The position numbers and the translations under genes were made by a program. From Doris montereyensis (taxonomy: Eukaryota > Mollusca > Gastropoda > Nudibranchia > Dorididae), in NCBI GenBank assembly GCA_037039925.1, contig JAXRKP010000961.1:56001-120000 (forward strand): a stretch of 64,000 nt of DNA, written 5' to 3'. This document shows positions 35,601-47,281 of this stretch, piece after piece; position 1 is the first letter of the stretch, and every line of letters begins with the position of its first letter. The notes under the pieces are model-generated. The model did not search any database and was not told the origin of the DNA. It worked only from the letters and a program-made list of their open reading frames with translations.

Positions 35601-37410
35601 GCAGCGATAGGGAGCCATAGGGAGCGATAGCGAGCGATAAGCAACCATAGGCAGCCATAGGCAGCCATAGGCAGCCTTAGGCTGCGATAGGCCGCGATAG
35701 GGTACGATAGGGCGCGATAGGCTGCTATAGGGTGCGATAGGGTGCGATAGGGTGCGATAGGGTGCGATAGGGTGCGATAGGGTGCGATAGGCGTCGATAG
35801 GGTGCGATAGGCTGCGATAGGCTGCAATAGGTTGCGATAGGGTGCGATAGCTTGCGGTAGGTTGCGATACGCTGCGATAGGCTCCGATAAGCTGCGATAC
35901 GCTGCGATAGGCTGCGATAGGCTCCGATAGGCTGCAATAGGCTGCCATAGGCTGTGATAGGCTGCGATAGGCTGCGATAGGCTGCGTAGGCTGCGGTAGG
36001 CTGCGATAGGCTGCGGTAGGCTGCGGTAAAGAGTGATAAAGAGCGATATACAGCAATAAAGAGCGATAAAGAGCAATAAAGAGCGATAGGCTTTCGATAA
36101 AGAGCAATAAAGAGCGATAGGCTGCAATAAAGAGCGATAGGCTGTGGTAGGCTACGATAGGCTGCGATAGGGAGCGATAGGGACCGATAGGCTGCGATAG
36201 GATGCGATAGGGAGAGATAGGGAGCGATAGGCTGCGATAAAGAGCGATAGGCTGCAATAAAGAGCGATAGGCTGCGATAGGCTGCGATAGGCTGTGGTAG
36301 GCTGCGATAAAGAGCGATAAAGAACGATAAAGAACGATAAAGAGCGATAAAGAGCGATAAAGAGCGATAAAGAGCGATAAAGAGTGATAAAGAGCGATAA
36401 AGAGCGATAAAGATTGATAAAAAGCGATAAAGAGCGATAGAGAGCGATAGAGAGCGATAAAGAGCGATAGACTGCGATAGACTTCGATAGGCTGCGATAG
36501 GCTGCGATAAAGAGCGATCAAGAGCGATAAAGAGCGATAAAGAGCATAAAGAGCGATAGGCTGCGATAAAGCGCGATAGGCTGCGATAAAGAGCGATAGG
36601 CGGCTAATAAAGAACGATAGGCTGCGATAAAGAGCGATAGGCTGTGATAGGCTGCGATAGGCTGCGATAGCCTGCGATACACTGCGATAGGCTGCGATAG
36701 TCTGCGATAGGGAGCTATAGGGAGCGATAGGCTACGATAAAGAGCGATAGTCATCGATAAAGAGCGATAAAGAGCGATATGCTGCGATAAAAAGCGATAA
36801 AGAGCGATATGCTGCGATAAAGAGCGATAAAGAGCGATAGGCTGCGATAAAGAGCAATAGGCTGCTAATAAAGAGCGATAGGCTGCGATAGGCTGTGATA
36901 GGCTGTGATAGGCTGCGATAGGCTGCGATAGGATGCGATAGGCTGCGATAGGGAGCGATAGGCTGCGATAGGCTGCGATAGGGAGCGATAGGCTGCGATA
37001 AAAAGCGATAGGCTGCGATAAAGAGCGATAGGCTGTGATAAAGAGCGATAGGCTGTGATAAAGAGCGATAGGCTGCGATAAAGAGCGATAGGCAGCGATA
37101 GGCAGCCATAGACAGCGATATGCAGCCATAGGCTGCGATAGGCAGGCATAGACAGCGATAGGCAGCGATAGACAGTCATAAGCAGCGATAGGCAGCCATA
37201 GGCAGAGATAAAGAGCCATAGGCAGCGATGAAGAGTGATAGGCAGCGATAAAGAGCCATAGGCAGCGATAAAGAGGGATGGGCAGCGATAAAGAGGGATG
37301 GGCAGCGATAAAGAGCCATAGGCAACGATAAAGAGGGATCGGCAGCGATAAAGAGGGATGGGCAGCGATAAAGAGGGATGGGCAGGGATAAAGAGGGATC
37401 GGCAGCGATA
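35601..37410 (-). repeat. Decamer array between core blocks 7 and 8
   Basis: Standard order: GATAGGCAGC, GATAGGGTGC (35720-35810), GATAGGCTGC, GATAAAGAGC, then CATAGGCAGC and GATAAAGAGG/GATGGGCAGC. Sections 35890-36600 and 36860-37108 correspond to 15620-16262, with about 560 bp extra here. Confidence 0.91.
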
Positions 37411-37980
37411 AAGAGGGATGGGCTGGGATGGGGAGGGATGGGGAGGTATTAGAGCGGTTAGAAGGGGTAGGAAACTCTAGAAAGCTGTAAAAAGCGGTAA
37501 GGAGCGGTTAAAAGCGGTAAAGAGCGGTTAAAAGCGGTTAAAATGATATGGAAGCTGTAGGAAACTGTAGGAAGCTGTATGAAAGCGGTAGGAAGCGTTA
37601 GGAAGCGGTAAAAAGCTGTATGTAGATAGCGGTAGAGAGCGGTTAAAAGCGGATAAAAATGGATGGAAGCTGTAGGAAGCTGTATAAAAGCAGTAGGAAA
37701 CTGTAGGAAGGTATAAAAGCGGTAGGAAGCGGTTTAAAAGCAGTTGGAAGCGGTTAGAAGTGGTTAGAAGCGGTTACAAGCGATTACAAGCGGTTAAAAG
37801 CGGTAAGACTGGAGTAGAAGGGGTTAAAAGGGGTTAGAAGGGGTTAGAAGGGTTTAGAAGGGGTTAGAAGGGGTTATAATCGGTTCAAAACGGTTCGAAA
37901 CGGTTCGAAACGGCTCGAAACGATTCGAAACGGTTCGAAGCGGTTCGCAGCGGTTGAAAGCGGTCTAAGGCGGTCTAGAG
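37411..37980 (-). repeat. Higher-order core block 8
   Basis: The G-rich boundary is at 37415-37446 and TATTAGAGCG at 37447. GGGGTTAGAA-type units are at about 37818-37875 and GGTTCGAAAC units at 37880-37960. It is a near-identical partner of core blocks 3 and 4. Confidence 0.92.
37415..37446 (+). other. G-quadruplex-capable boundary of core block 8
   Basis: The same six-run pattern as at 35078-35110, directly before TATTAGAGCG at 37447. Confidence 0.75.
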
Positions 37981-39888
37981 CGATAGGCAGGGAGAGGCAG
38001 CGATAGGGAGCGATACCGAGCCATAGGGAGCGATAGGGAGCGACAAAGAACGGTAAAGATCGATAAAGAGCGATAGAGAGCGATAAAGACCGATAAAGAC
38101 CGATAAAGAGCGATAAACAGCGATAAAGAACGATAAAGAGCGATAAACAGCAATAAAGAGCGATAAAGAGCAATAAAAAGAGATAAAGAGCGATAAAGAG
38201 CGATAGCCTGCGATAGGCTGCGACAGGCTGCTATAGGCTGCGATAGACTGCGAAAGGCTGCGGTAGGCTGCGGTAGGCTGCGATAGGCTGCGATAAAGAG
38301 CGATAAAGAGCGATAAAGAGCTATGAAGAGCTATGAAGAGCGATAAAGAGCGATGAGAAGCGATAAAGAGCTATAAAGAGCGATAAAGAGCGATAAAGAG
38401 CGATAAAGAGCGATAAAGAGCGATAAAGAGCGATAGGCTGTGATAGGCTGCGATAGGCTGCGATAGGCTGCGATAGGCTGCGTTAGGGTGCGGTGAGCTG
38501 CGGTAGGCTGCGATAGGCTGCGACAAAGAGCGATAAAGAAAGAAAAAGAGCGATAAAGAGCGATAAAGAGCGATAAAAAGCGGTAAAGAGAGATAAAGAG
38601 CGATAGGCTCCGATAAAAAACGATAAAGAGCGAAAAAGAGCGATAAAGAGCGATAGGCAGCGATCAAGAGCGGTAGGCAGCGATATAGAACGATAAGCTG
38701 CGATAAAGAGCGATAGGCAGCGATAAAGAGCGATAGGCAGCGATAAAGAGCGATAGGCAGTGATATAGAACGATAGGCAGCGAAAAAGATAATAGGCAGC
38801 GATAAAGAGCGATATAGAGCGATAAAGAGCGATAAAGAGCGATAGGCTGCGAAGAAGAGCGCTAAAGAGCGATAGGCTGCGATAAAGAGCGATAGGCTGC
38901 GATAAAGAGCGATAGGTTGCGAGAAAGATCGATAAAGAGCGATAAAGACCGATAAAGAGCGATAAAGAGCTATAAAGAGCGATAAAGAGCGATAAAGAGC
39001 GATAAAAAGTGATAAAGAGCGATAGGCTGCGATAGGCTTGAATAAGCTGCGATAGGCTGCAATAGGCTGCCGTAGGCTGCGGTAGGCTGCAATAGGCTGC
39101 GATAAAGAACGATAAAGAGCGATAAAGAGCGATAAAGAGCGATAAAGAGCGATAAAGGGCGATAAAAAGTGATAAAGAGCGATAAAGAGCGATAGGCTCC
39201 GATAAAGAGCGATAAAGAGCGAAAAAGAGCGATAAAGAGCGATAGCTGCGAAAAGAGCGATAAAGAGCGATAGGCTGCGATAAAGAGCGATAGGCTGCGA
39301 TAAAGAGCGGGAGGCTCCGATAAAGAGCGATAGGCTGCGATAAAGAGCGGTAGGCTGCGATAAATAGCGATAGGCTGCGATAAAGAGATAGGCAGCGATA
39401 AAGAGCGATAGGCATCGATAAAGAGCGATAGGCAGCGATAAAGAGGGATGGGCAGCAATAAAGAGCGAAGGCAGCGATGAAGAGCGATAGGCTGCGACAG
39501 GCTGTGATAGGCTATGATAGGCTGCGATAAGCTGTGATAGGCTGTGATAGGCTGTGATAGGCTGTGATAGGCTGCGATAGGCAGTCAGCCATAGGCAGCG
39601 TGATAAAGAGCCACAGGCAGCGCAATAAAGAGTCCTAGGCAGCGATAAAGAGCCATAGGCAGCGATAAAGAGCCATAGGCAGCGATAAAGAGCCACAGGC
39701 AGCGATAAAGAGCCATAGGCAGAATTAGGCAGCCATAGGCAGCCATAGGCAGCGATAAACAGCGATAAGCAGCCATATGCAGCGATAGGCAGCCATAGGC
39801 AGTGACAGGCAGCCATAGGCAGCGATAGGCAGCGATAGGCAGCCATAAGAAGCGATAGGCAGCCATAGGCAGCGATAAAGAGCAATAT
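37981..39888 (-). repeat. Decamer array after core block 8
   Basis: It has the same order of sub-blocks as 20711-22573: GATAGGGAGC, GATAAAGAGC, GGTAGGCTGC, long GATAAAGAGC stretches, GATAGGCTGT, then CATAGGCAGC. It ends in a strand switch at 39889. Confidence 0.92.
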
Positions 39889-40470
39889 CGCTGCCCATCC
39901 CTCTTTATCGCTGCCCATCCCTCTTTATCGCAGCCTATGGCTCTTTATCGCTGCCCATCCCTCTTTATCGCTGCCCATCCCTCTTTATCGCTGCCTCTGG
40001 CTCTTTATCGCTGCCTATCGCTCTTTATCGTTGCCTATGGCTCTTTATCGCTCTTTATCGCAGCCTATTGCAGCCTATCGCTCTTTATCGGAACCTATCG
40101 CTCTTTATCGCTCTTTATCGCTTTTTATCGCTCTTTGTCGCTCTTTATCACAGCCTATCGCAGCCTACCGCAGCCTATCGCAGCCTATCACAGCCTATCG
40201 CAGCCTATCGCTTTTTATCGCTCTTTATCGCTCTTTATCGCTGTTTGTCGCTCTTTATCGCTCTTTATCGCTCTTTATCGCTCTTTATCGCTCTTTATCG
40301 TTCTTTAATTCTCTTTATGGCTCTTTATCGCTCTTTATCGCTCTTTATCGCTCTTTATCGCTCTTTATCGCTCTTTATCGCTCTTTATCGCTCTTTTTCG
40401 CTCATTATCGCAGCCTTTCGCAGCCTAGCGCTGCGTATCGCAACCTATCGCTGCCTATCAGCAGACCGCC
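39889..40470 (+). repeat. Inverted decamer island, copy C side
   Basis: CCATCCCTCT TTATCGCTGC units, then CTCTTTATCG and CAGCCTATCG, in the same order as 22574-23160. The similarity to copy B ends near 40430. Confidence 0.91.
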
Positions 40471-43400
40471 TTAGACCGCTTTCAACCGCTGAACCGCTTC
40501 GAACCGTTTCGAACCGTTTCGCAGCCTATCAGCTTTCCTACAGCTTCCTACAGTTTATATGGCTGCTTATCCTCCCTATCAGCTTCCATCCACCTTGTAT
40601 CCCTATTTAACCACTCTTTATCGATTTCACAACAGCTTGAAACTATCGCTACCTATCGCACCCTATCCTTCCCTATCGCTCTTTATCACTTTATCGCTCT
40701 TCATCGAACCGTATCGCTCTTTATCGCTTTTTATCGCTCTTTATCGCTCCCTATCTCTTTATCGCTCCCTATCGCTCTTTATCGCTCTTTATCGCTCATT
40801 ATCGCAGCCTACCGCAGCCTATCACAGCCTGTCGCAGCCTATGGCACCCTATCGCAGCCTATCGCTCCCTATCGCTCTTATCACACCTTTATCGCACCCT
40901 ATCGCTCTTTATTGATCTTTATCGCTCTTTTCGCAGACTATCGCTCTTTATCGCTCTTCATCGCTCTTCATCGCTCTTTATGGCTCTTTATGGATGCCTT
41001 TATCGCTCTTTATCGCTCTTTATAGCTCTTTATAGCTCTTTATAGCTCTTGATCATTCTTTATTGCTCTTTATCGCTGTTTATCGCTCCCAGGGTTCTTG
41101 ATCGCTCTTTAGGGCTCTTTCAACCGCTTTTATCGCTCTTTATTGGTCTTTATCGCTCTTTATCGCTCGTTATCGCTTTTTATCTCTCTTTTCGAACTCT
41201 TTTCGAACTATCGCTCTTTATCGGAGCCTATCCTGCCAGCTCAAACGGTATCAAACGGTTCGCTCTTTATCACTCTGTATCGCTCTTTATCGCTCTTTAT
41301 AGCGGTCTAAGTCGTTCTTTATCGTTGTTTATCGCAGCTTTAGGCGGCGATAGGCTCTTTATCGCTGTTTATCGCTCTGTATCTCTCTTTATCGCTCTTT
41401 ATCGCTGCGATCGCTTGCGATAGACTCTTTACCGCTCTTTATCGCTCAATAGTGCTCGGTAGGCTCTTTATCGCTCTTTATCGCTCTTTATCGCTCTTTA
41501 TTGCTCTTTATCGCTCTTTATCGCTCTTTAGGGCTCATTATCGCTCTTTATCGCCTTTTTTTTCGCTCTTTATCGCTCTTTATCGCTTTTTATCTCTCTT
41601 TATCGCTCTTATAGCCTATCGCTCTTTATCGGGATATTGCAGCCTATCATAGCCTATCGCATCCTATCACCAGCCTATCGCGATTTTAACGCTCTGTATC
41701 GCTCTTTATCGCTCTTTATCGTCTTTAAGACTCGATCAAAACGATAATCGCTCTTTATCGCTCTTTAAGATCGCTCTAAAGAGCTCTTTATCGCTCTTTA
41801 TCGCTCTGAATCGCTCTTTATCGCTCTTTATCGCTCCTTATAGAGCGATAGGCTGCGATCGCTCTTTATCGCTCTTTATCGCAGGCTATCGCTCTTTATC
41901 GGAGCCCTTCGCAGACTATCGACTATGAGCCTAGGCTATCGCAGTCTATTGTAGCCTATCGCAGCCTGTCGATAGCCTATCGCTATTTATCGCTCTGAAT
42001 AAAGAGCGATAATCACTCTTTATCGGCTTATCGCTCTTTATCGCGATTTAGAGCTTTTTATCGCTTTTTATCGCTCTTTCTCGCTCTTTCTCGCTCTTTA
42101 TCGCTCTTTATCGCTTTATCGCTCTCTTTTTATTTCTCTTTATCGCTCTTTATTGCTCTTTATCGCAGCTATAGGCTCGCTCTTTATCGCTCTTTATCGC
42201 TCTTTATCGCTCTTTGCAATAAAGAGCTTTATCGCTCTTTATCGCAGCCTATCGCTCTTTATCGGAACGCTGCGATAGGCCTGCGATAGCCCTTTAGCGC
42301 TCTTTAGCGCTCTTTAGCGCTCTTTATCGCTTTTAGGCTCTCTGCTCTTTATCGCTCTTTATCGCCTATAATCGGAGCTCTAAATTGGAGCGATAAAGAG
42401 CTATCGCAACCATTTCGCAGCCCATCGCTGCCTATCACAGAGCAATAAAGCCAATCGCAGCCTATAATGGCATCCTAGCGATATCGCACGATAGCCTATC
42501 GCAGCTCTCGCTCTTTATCGCTCTGTATCGCTCTTTATCGCTTACAGCTCGATATCGCTCTTTAGACTCTTTAGACTCTTTATCGCTCGATCGTCACTCT
42601 TGATCCTCTGCGATAGGCTTTATTGCTGCGATCACTCTTTATCGCTCTTTAGCGATAAAAAGCTTTTTAAGTCGATAGGCAGCGATAAAGAGCGATAGCC
42701 TGTTTAAAGAGCGATAGGCTTCTAATAAAAGAGCGATAGGTTGCGATCGGAGCCTTTCGGTGCCTATCGCTGCCTATAGACTGCGATAGGCTGTGATAAG
42801 AGCGATAGTCGGCCAGCCTATCGAGCCTATCGCTGCGATAAACACCCTATCGCTCTTTAGCGCTCTGTATCGATCTGTATCGCTCTTTGGAGCGATAAAT
42901 GGCTCTTTATCGCGATAAAGAACAATAAAAAGCGATAAAAGGCGATAGGCTCCGATAAAGAGTCGCTTTTTATCGATCTTTAGCGCTAGGCTGCGATAAA
43001 AACCTATCGCTCTTTATCGGAGCCACTATCGCAGTCTCTTGCAACCTATCGCAGCCTATAGAGAGCGATAAGAGCGATAAAGCAGCTTATCGCTATTTAA
43101 CGTTCTGTATCGCTCTTTAAAGCGATTTATCGCTCTTTATCGCTCTTTATCGCTCTTAGAGAGCTCTTTATCCCTCTTTATCGCTCTTTATCGCTCTTTA
43201 TCGCTCTTTAGCGCTCTTTAGGCTCTTTGGTGCTCTTTAGCGCTCTTTAGGCTTTCTGTCTCTCTTTATTGCTCTTTATCGCTCTTTATCACACCCTATC
43301 GCTCTTTATCGGAGCCCTTCGCAGCCTATCGCTGCCGATCGCAACCTATAGGCTTCTAATCGCAGCCTATCGTAACCTGCTATAAGCCTATCGATAGCCT

Positions 43401-44885
43401 GTCGCAGACTCGCTATTTATCGCTCTGATATCGCTCTTTATCGGCTCTTATCACTCTTTATCGCTCTTTATCGCTCTTTATCGCTCTTTATCGTTCTTTA
43501 GGCTGCTTTATCGCTATTTATCGCTAAAGATCGCTCTTTCTCGCTTTGTATCGCATAGATAGCTCTTAAAGAACGATAGGCGCTTTAAAAAAGCGATAGG
43601 GGAGCGATATAGCTCTTCATTGCTCTTCGTGCTCTTTATGCTTTATAGGCTCTTGATAGGCTCGATAAGCTGTCTTTAGGCTGTGATAGGCTCTTTATCG
43701 CTCTTTATCGCCTGCGATTGTCTTTATCGCTCTGTGATCAGGCTGTGATGGGCTCTTTATCGTTCTTTATCGCTGTTTAGCGCTCTTTATCGCTTTCTGT
43801 CTCTTTAGGCAGCTCTTTATCGCTCTTTATCGCAGCTTATCGCCCTTCGCGGCCTTTTTCGCAGGCCTATCAAGAGCCTATCGCAGCGATAAAGCATCCT
43901 ATCGCATCCTATCACAGGCCTATAAAGAGCCTATCGCTCTTTAGGCGCTCTTTAGGCAGCTCTTTATCGCTGTTTATCGCTCTTTAGGCAGCCATATCGC
44001 TCTTTATCGCTCTTTAGGCGATAAATGCTCTTTGTCGCAATAAAGGAGCGATAGACAGCGATATCGCTCTTTATAGGCAGCCTATCGAGGATGGGCAGCC
44101 TTTCGCAGCCTATAGGCCGATAAAGAGCCATGAGGCAGCGTATAAAGGGATGGGCAGCCTATAACGGCCTATCGCAGGGCTGGGGAGCGATCTGGAGCTA
44201 TTAATCGCTCTTTAGAAGCGGTAGGATCGCTCTTTATCGCTCTTTATCGCTCTTTATCGCTCTTTATCAGCGGTAAATTTCTCTTAATCGCTCTTTAAAA
44301 GGATATCGTTCTTTATCGGAGCCTTTCAGGAAGCTTTGAAGCCTAGGAAGCGTTACCAATATCGGTAAAAAGCCTGTCGTAAAAAATCGCTGCCTAAGCG
44401 GTTAAAAGCCTATAAAAGCCTATGGAAGCCTATCGCAGCCTATCGCAAGCTATCGAAACCTATGAAGCTGTATAAAAGCGGTCTGTATTGCTCTTTATTG
44501 CTCTTTGGACTCTTGCTCTTTGAAGCGGTTTATCGCAGTTACAAGCGATTATCGCCTTTTATCGCTCTTCATCGCTCTTTATCGCTTTATCGCTCTTTAT
44601 CACTCTTTAGCAAGCCTGTTGCTTTTTATCCTCACTATCGCAACCTATCGCTCTGCATCGCAGCATATCGCTCTTTATCGCAGCCTTTCGCAGCCTATCG
44701 CTGCACGTATCGCAACCTATCGCTGCTATCATCTAAAACCGCCTTAGACCGCTTTCGCCACTTCCGAACCGCTTCGAACCGTTTCAACCGTTTCGAACCG
44801 TTTCGAACCGTTTCGAACCGCCCATACCGCTTTCATACAGCTACATCGCTCTTCATCTGTTATCGCTGTTCATCGCTCTTTATCT
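40471..44885. repeat. Scrambled decamer region with units of both orientations
   Basis: CTCTTTATCG and its reverse complement alternate over a few tens of bases, often fused mid-unit (for example GCAATAAAGAGCTTTATCGC near 42215). Truncated units such as CTCTTTAGCGC and CTCTTTAGG are common. Recognisable + strand core pieces lie at 40465-40520 (ACCGC, TTTCGAACCG), 40545-40640 (CTTCCTACAG) and 44735-44830. It sits where copy B has the ordered 23160-27350 region. I see no gene. Confidence 0.85.
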
Positions 44886-45388
44886 TCGCTAGGCTGCGAC
44901 AGGCTGCGATAGGTTGCGCTACGGAGTGATAGGGTGCGATAGGCTGCGATAGGCTGCGATAGGGTGCGATAGGGTGCGATAGGGTGCGATAGGGTGCGAT
45001 ATGGTGCGATAGGGTGCGATAGGCGGCGATAGGGTGCGATAGGCTGCGATAGGCTGCCATAGGTTGCAATAGGTTGTGATAGGTTGCGATAGGTTGCGAT
45101 AGCTTGCGATAGGTTGCGATAGGCTGCGATAGGCTGCGATAGGCTACGATAGGCTGCGATAGGTTGCAAAAGGCTGCGATAAAGAGCGGTAGGCTGCGAT
45201 AAAGAGCGATAAAGAGTGATAAAGAGCGATAAAATGTGATAAGGAGCGATAGGCTGCGAAAAAGAGCGATAAAGAGCGATAGGCTGCGATAAAGAGCGAT
45301 AAAGAGCGATACAGAGCGATAGGCTGCGAAGAAGAGCGATAAAGAGCGATAAAGAGCGATAAAGAGCGATAAAGAGCGATAAAGAGCG
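44886..45388 (-). repeat. Ordered minus-strand decamer array, duplicate of 27353-27720
   Basis: GATAGGGTGC units (44950-45040), GATAGGTTGC (45060-45120), GATAGGCTGC and GATAAAGAGC units follow the same unusual unit order as 27353 onward. It ends at 45388 in a switch to TTCGAACCGT. Confidence 0.92.
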
Positions 45389-45929
45389 TTCGAACCGTTT
45401 CAGGCGTTCATTCGCTTATCTACCACTTTCATACAGCTTCCTACAGTTTCCCTACCCTTTTGTACAGCTTCCTACAGCTTCCATCCATTTGTATCCGCTT
45501 TTAACCACTCTTTATCGATTTCTACATACAGCTTCCTATCGCTACCTATCGCTCCTATCCTTCCCTATCGCTCTTTAAAGCTCGAAAAATCATCTTACTC
45601 GCGACAGGCTCGCTTTTTCTCGCTCTTTCTCGCTCGTTATCGCTCTTTATCGCTCTTTGAAGCTCTTTAGACTGCCTAAAGAGCCTACCGCAGCCTATCG
45701 ATAAAGAGCCTATAGGCTGCGATAAAGAGCCTTAGGCTCTGTATCGCTCTTTATCGCTCTTTATCGCTCTTTATCATCGATATCGCTCTTTATCGCTCTT
45801 TATAGCTAAAGAACGGTGTTTATCGCTCTTTATCGCAGCTTCATAAAGTGTGTTTCGCTCTTCTTTTTCTTGTCGCTCTTTATCGCTCTTTATCGCTCTT
45901 TATCGCTACCAGACATTACTGATCGCTCT
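45389..45929 (+). repeat. Mixed + strand decamers and core fragment before the second compound block
   Basis: CTTCCTACAG, CCATCCATTT and AACCACTCTT units at 45430-45530 correspond to 40545-40640 and to the complement of the core. CTCTTTATCG units follow. A short remnant of the 24-bp family (CTACCAGACATTA, about 45906-45918) lies at the junction with the pyrimidine-rich array. Confidence 0.83.
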
Positions 45930-46971
45930 TTGTATTTGTTCTTCTTATTTCTCGTTTTTGGTCTTCTTTTTTGTCTTGCTCCTTGCTTGTCTTTGGTCTT
46001 CCTTTCTTGTGTTCGGTCTTTTGGTTCGTGTTTGTGGTCTTCTTTTCTTGTCTTGGGTCTTTCTGGTTGTTGTGATCTTTTTCTTGTGTTTGGTCTTCTT
46101 TTCTTGTCTTGGGTCTTTCTGGTTGTTGATCTTTTTTACCCACCAGTCTTCTTTTCTTGTCTTGGGTCTTAAATATGGTCTTCTTTTTGTCTTTGGTCTT
46201 TTGTTTTCTTTCGTCTTTTTTTGTCTTTTATTGTTTTTGTCTTTGGTCTTCTTCTTGTATTTGGTCTTGTTTTGTCATTGGTCTTCTTTTTTGATCTTGT
46301 CTTTCGATCTTTTTATTGCCTCTGGTTTTTTTTCGTGTTTGTCTTCTTTTTTGTCTTTGGTCTTCTTTTTTGTCTTTGGTCTTCTTTTCCTGTCTTTGAT
46401 ATTTTCTTCTTGTGTTTTGACTTTTTTCTTTATTTTGTCTTCTTTTCTTGTCTTGGGTCTTCTTTTCTTGTCTTTTTAGTCTTTTTTGTCCTTGGTCTTC
46501 TTTTCGGTCTTTGATCTTCTTTCTTTGTCTTGGTCTTCTTTTCTTGTCTTTGGTCTTGTTTTTGTCCTTGGTTTTTTTTCTTTTTTCTCTTTTTTCTTGT
46601 CTTTAGTCTTCTTTTCTTGTTTTGGTCTTTTTTATTTGTGTTTAGTCTTCTTTTCTGTCTTTGTCTTTTTTATGTCTTACTTTTCCTGTCTTTGGTCTTC
46701 TTCTTCTTGTTTTGGTCTTGATTTTCTTCTCTTTGGTCTTCTTTTCTTGTCTTTGGTCTTTTTTTCTTACCTTTGGTCCTCTTTTGTGGACTTTTTCCTG
46801 TTCATATCTCTGGTCTTCTTCTTTGTCTTTGGGTCTTTTTTTCTTTGGTCTGTTTTTTGTCTTTGATCTTCTTTTCTTATCTTTGGTCTTTCTTTTTCTG
46901 TTTTTGATGTTCTTTTTTGTCCTTGGTCTTCTTTTCTTGTCTTTGGTTTTCTCTTTTGATGTTTTTTGTTT
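45930..46971 (+). repeat. Pyrimidine-rich ~20-bp tandem array, block 2 first segment
   Basis: GTCTTTGGTC TTCTTTTCTT family. The right part (46330-46970) corresponds to 28900-29467. The left part is longer than in block 1 and carries TTGTCTTGGGTC variants. Confidence 0.92.
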
Positions 46972-47281
46972 TCAATCGTCCTTTTATTGATATCAATATA
47001 CGGCTTCAATAGTCTTTACTTCGATTTGTCTCGACCTCATTAGTCCTCTAATTAGATATCACTATACCTCATTCCTCTCCTAATTAGAAATGTCTACGCG
47101 GTTCAATCTTCTCTAATTGGATATCACTTTGCGGCCTCACTCGTCCTGGAATTCGATAGCATTCCGCCTCAATTGTCCTCTAATTCGATGTCTTTGGTCT
47201 TTCCTGAATCGTCCTTTTTTGACACCACTGGATCTCAATCGTCCTCTAATTCGATATCACTACGCCTCAATCGTCCTCTAA
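46972..47281 (+). repeat. 35-bp tandem repeat array, block 2 first segment
   Basis: This is the partner of 29468-29797 but more damaged. A pyrimidine-rich fragment (GTCTTTGGTCTTTCC, 47191-47205) is embedded in a unit, and several units are shortened. Confidence 0.88.

Larger units (their letters stand above)
37108..40430 (-). repeat. Segmental duplication copy C
   Basis: It matches copy B (19832-23160) across its whole length at an offset of about 17,276-17,309 bp, including the inversion point at 39889. Differences are mainly single bases (GATAGAGAGC for GATAAAGAGC at 38071) and a small duplication of CATAGGCAGC/GATAAAGAGC units near 39660-39710. Confidence 0.93.

Noticed and set aside
10783..39918. 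Many minus-strand frames of 60-515 codons
   Set aside because: These are the same repeat read from the other strand. Peptides such as AYRSLSQPIA are translations of CAGCCTATCG and CTCTTTATCG units.
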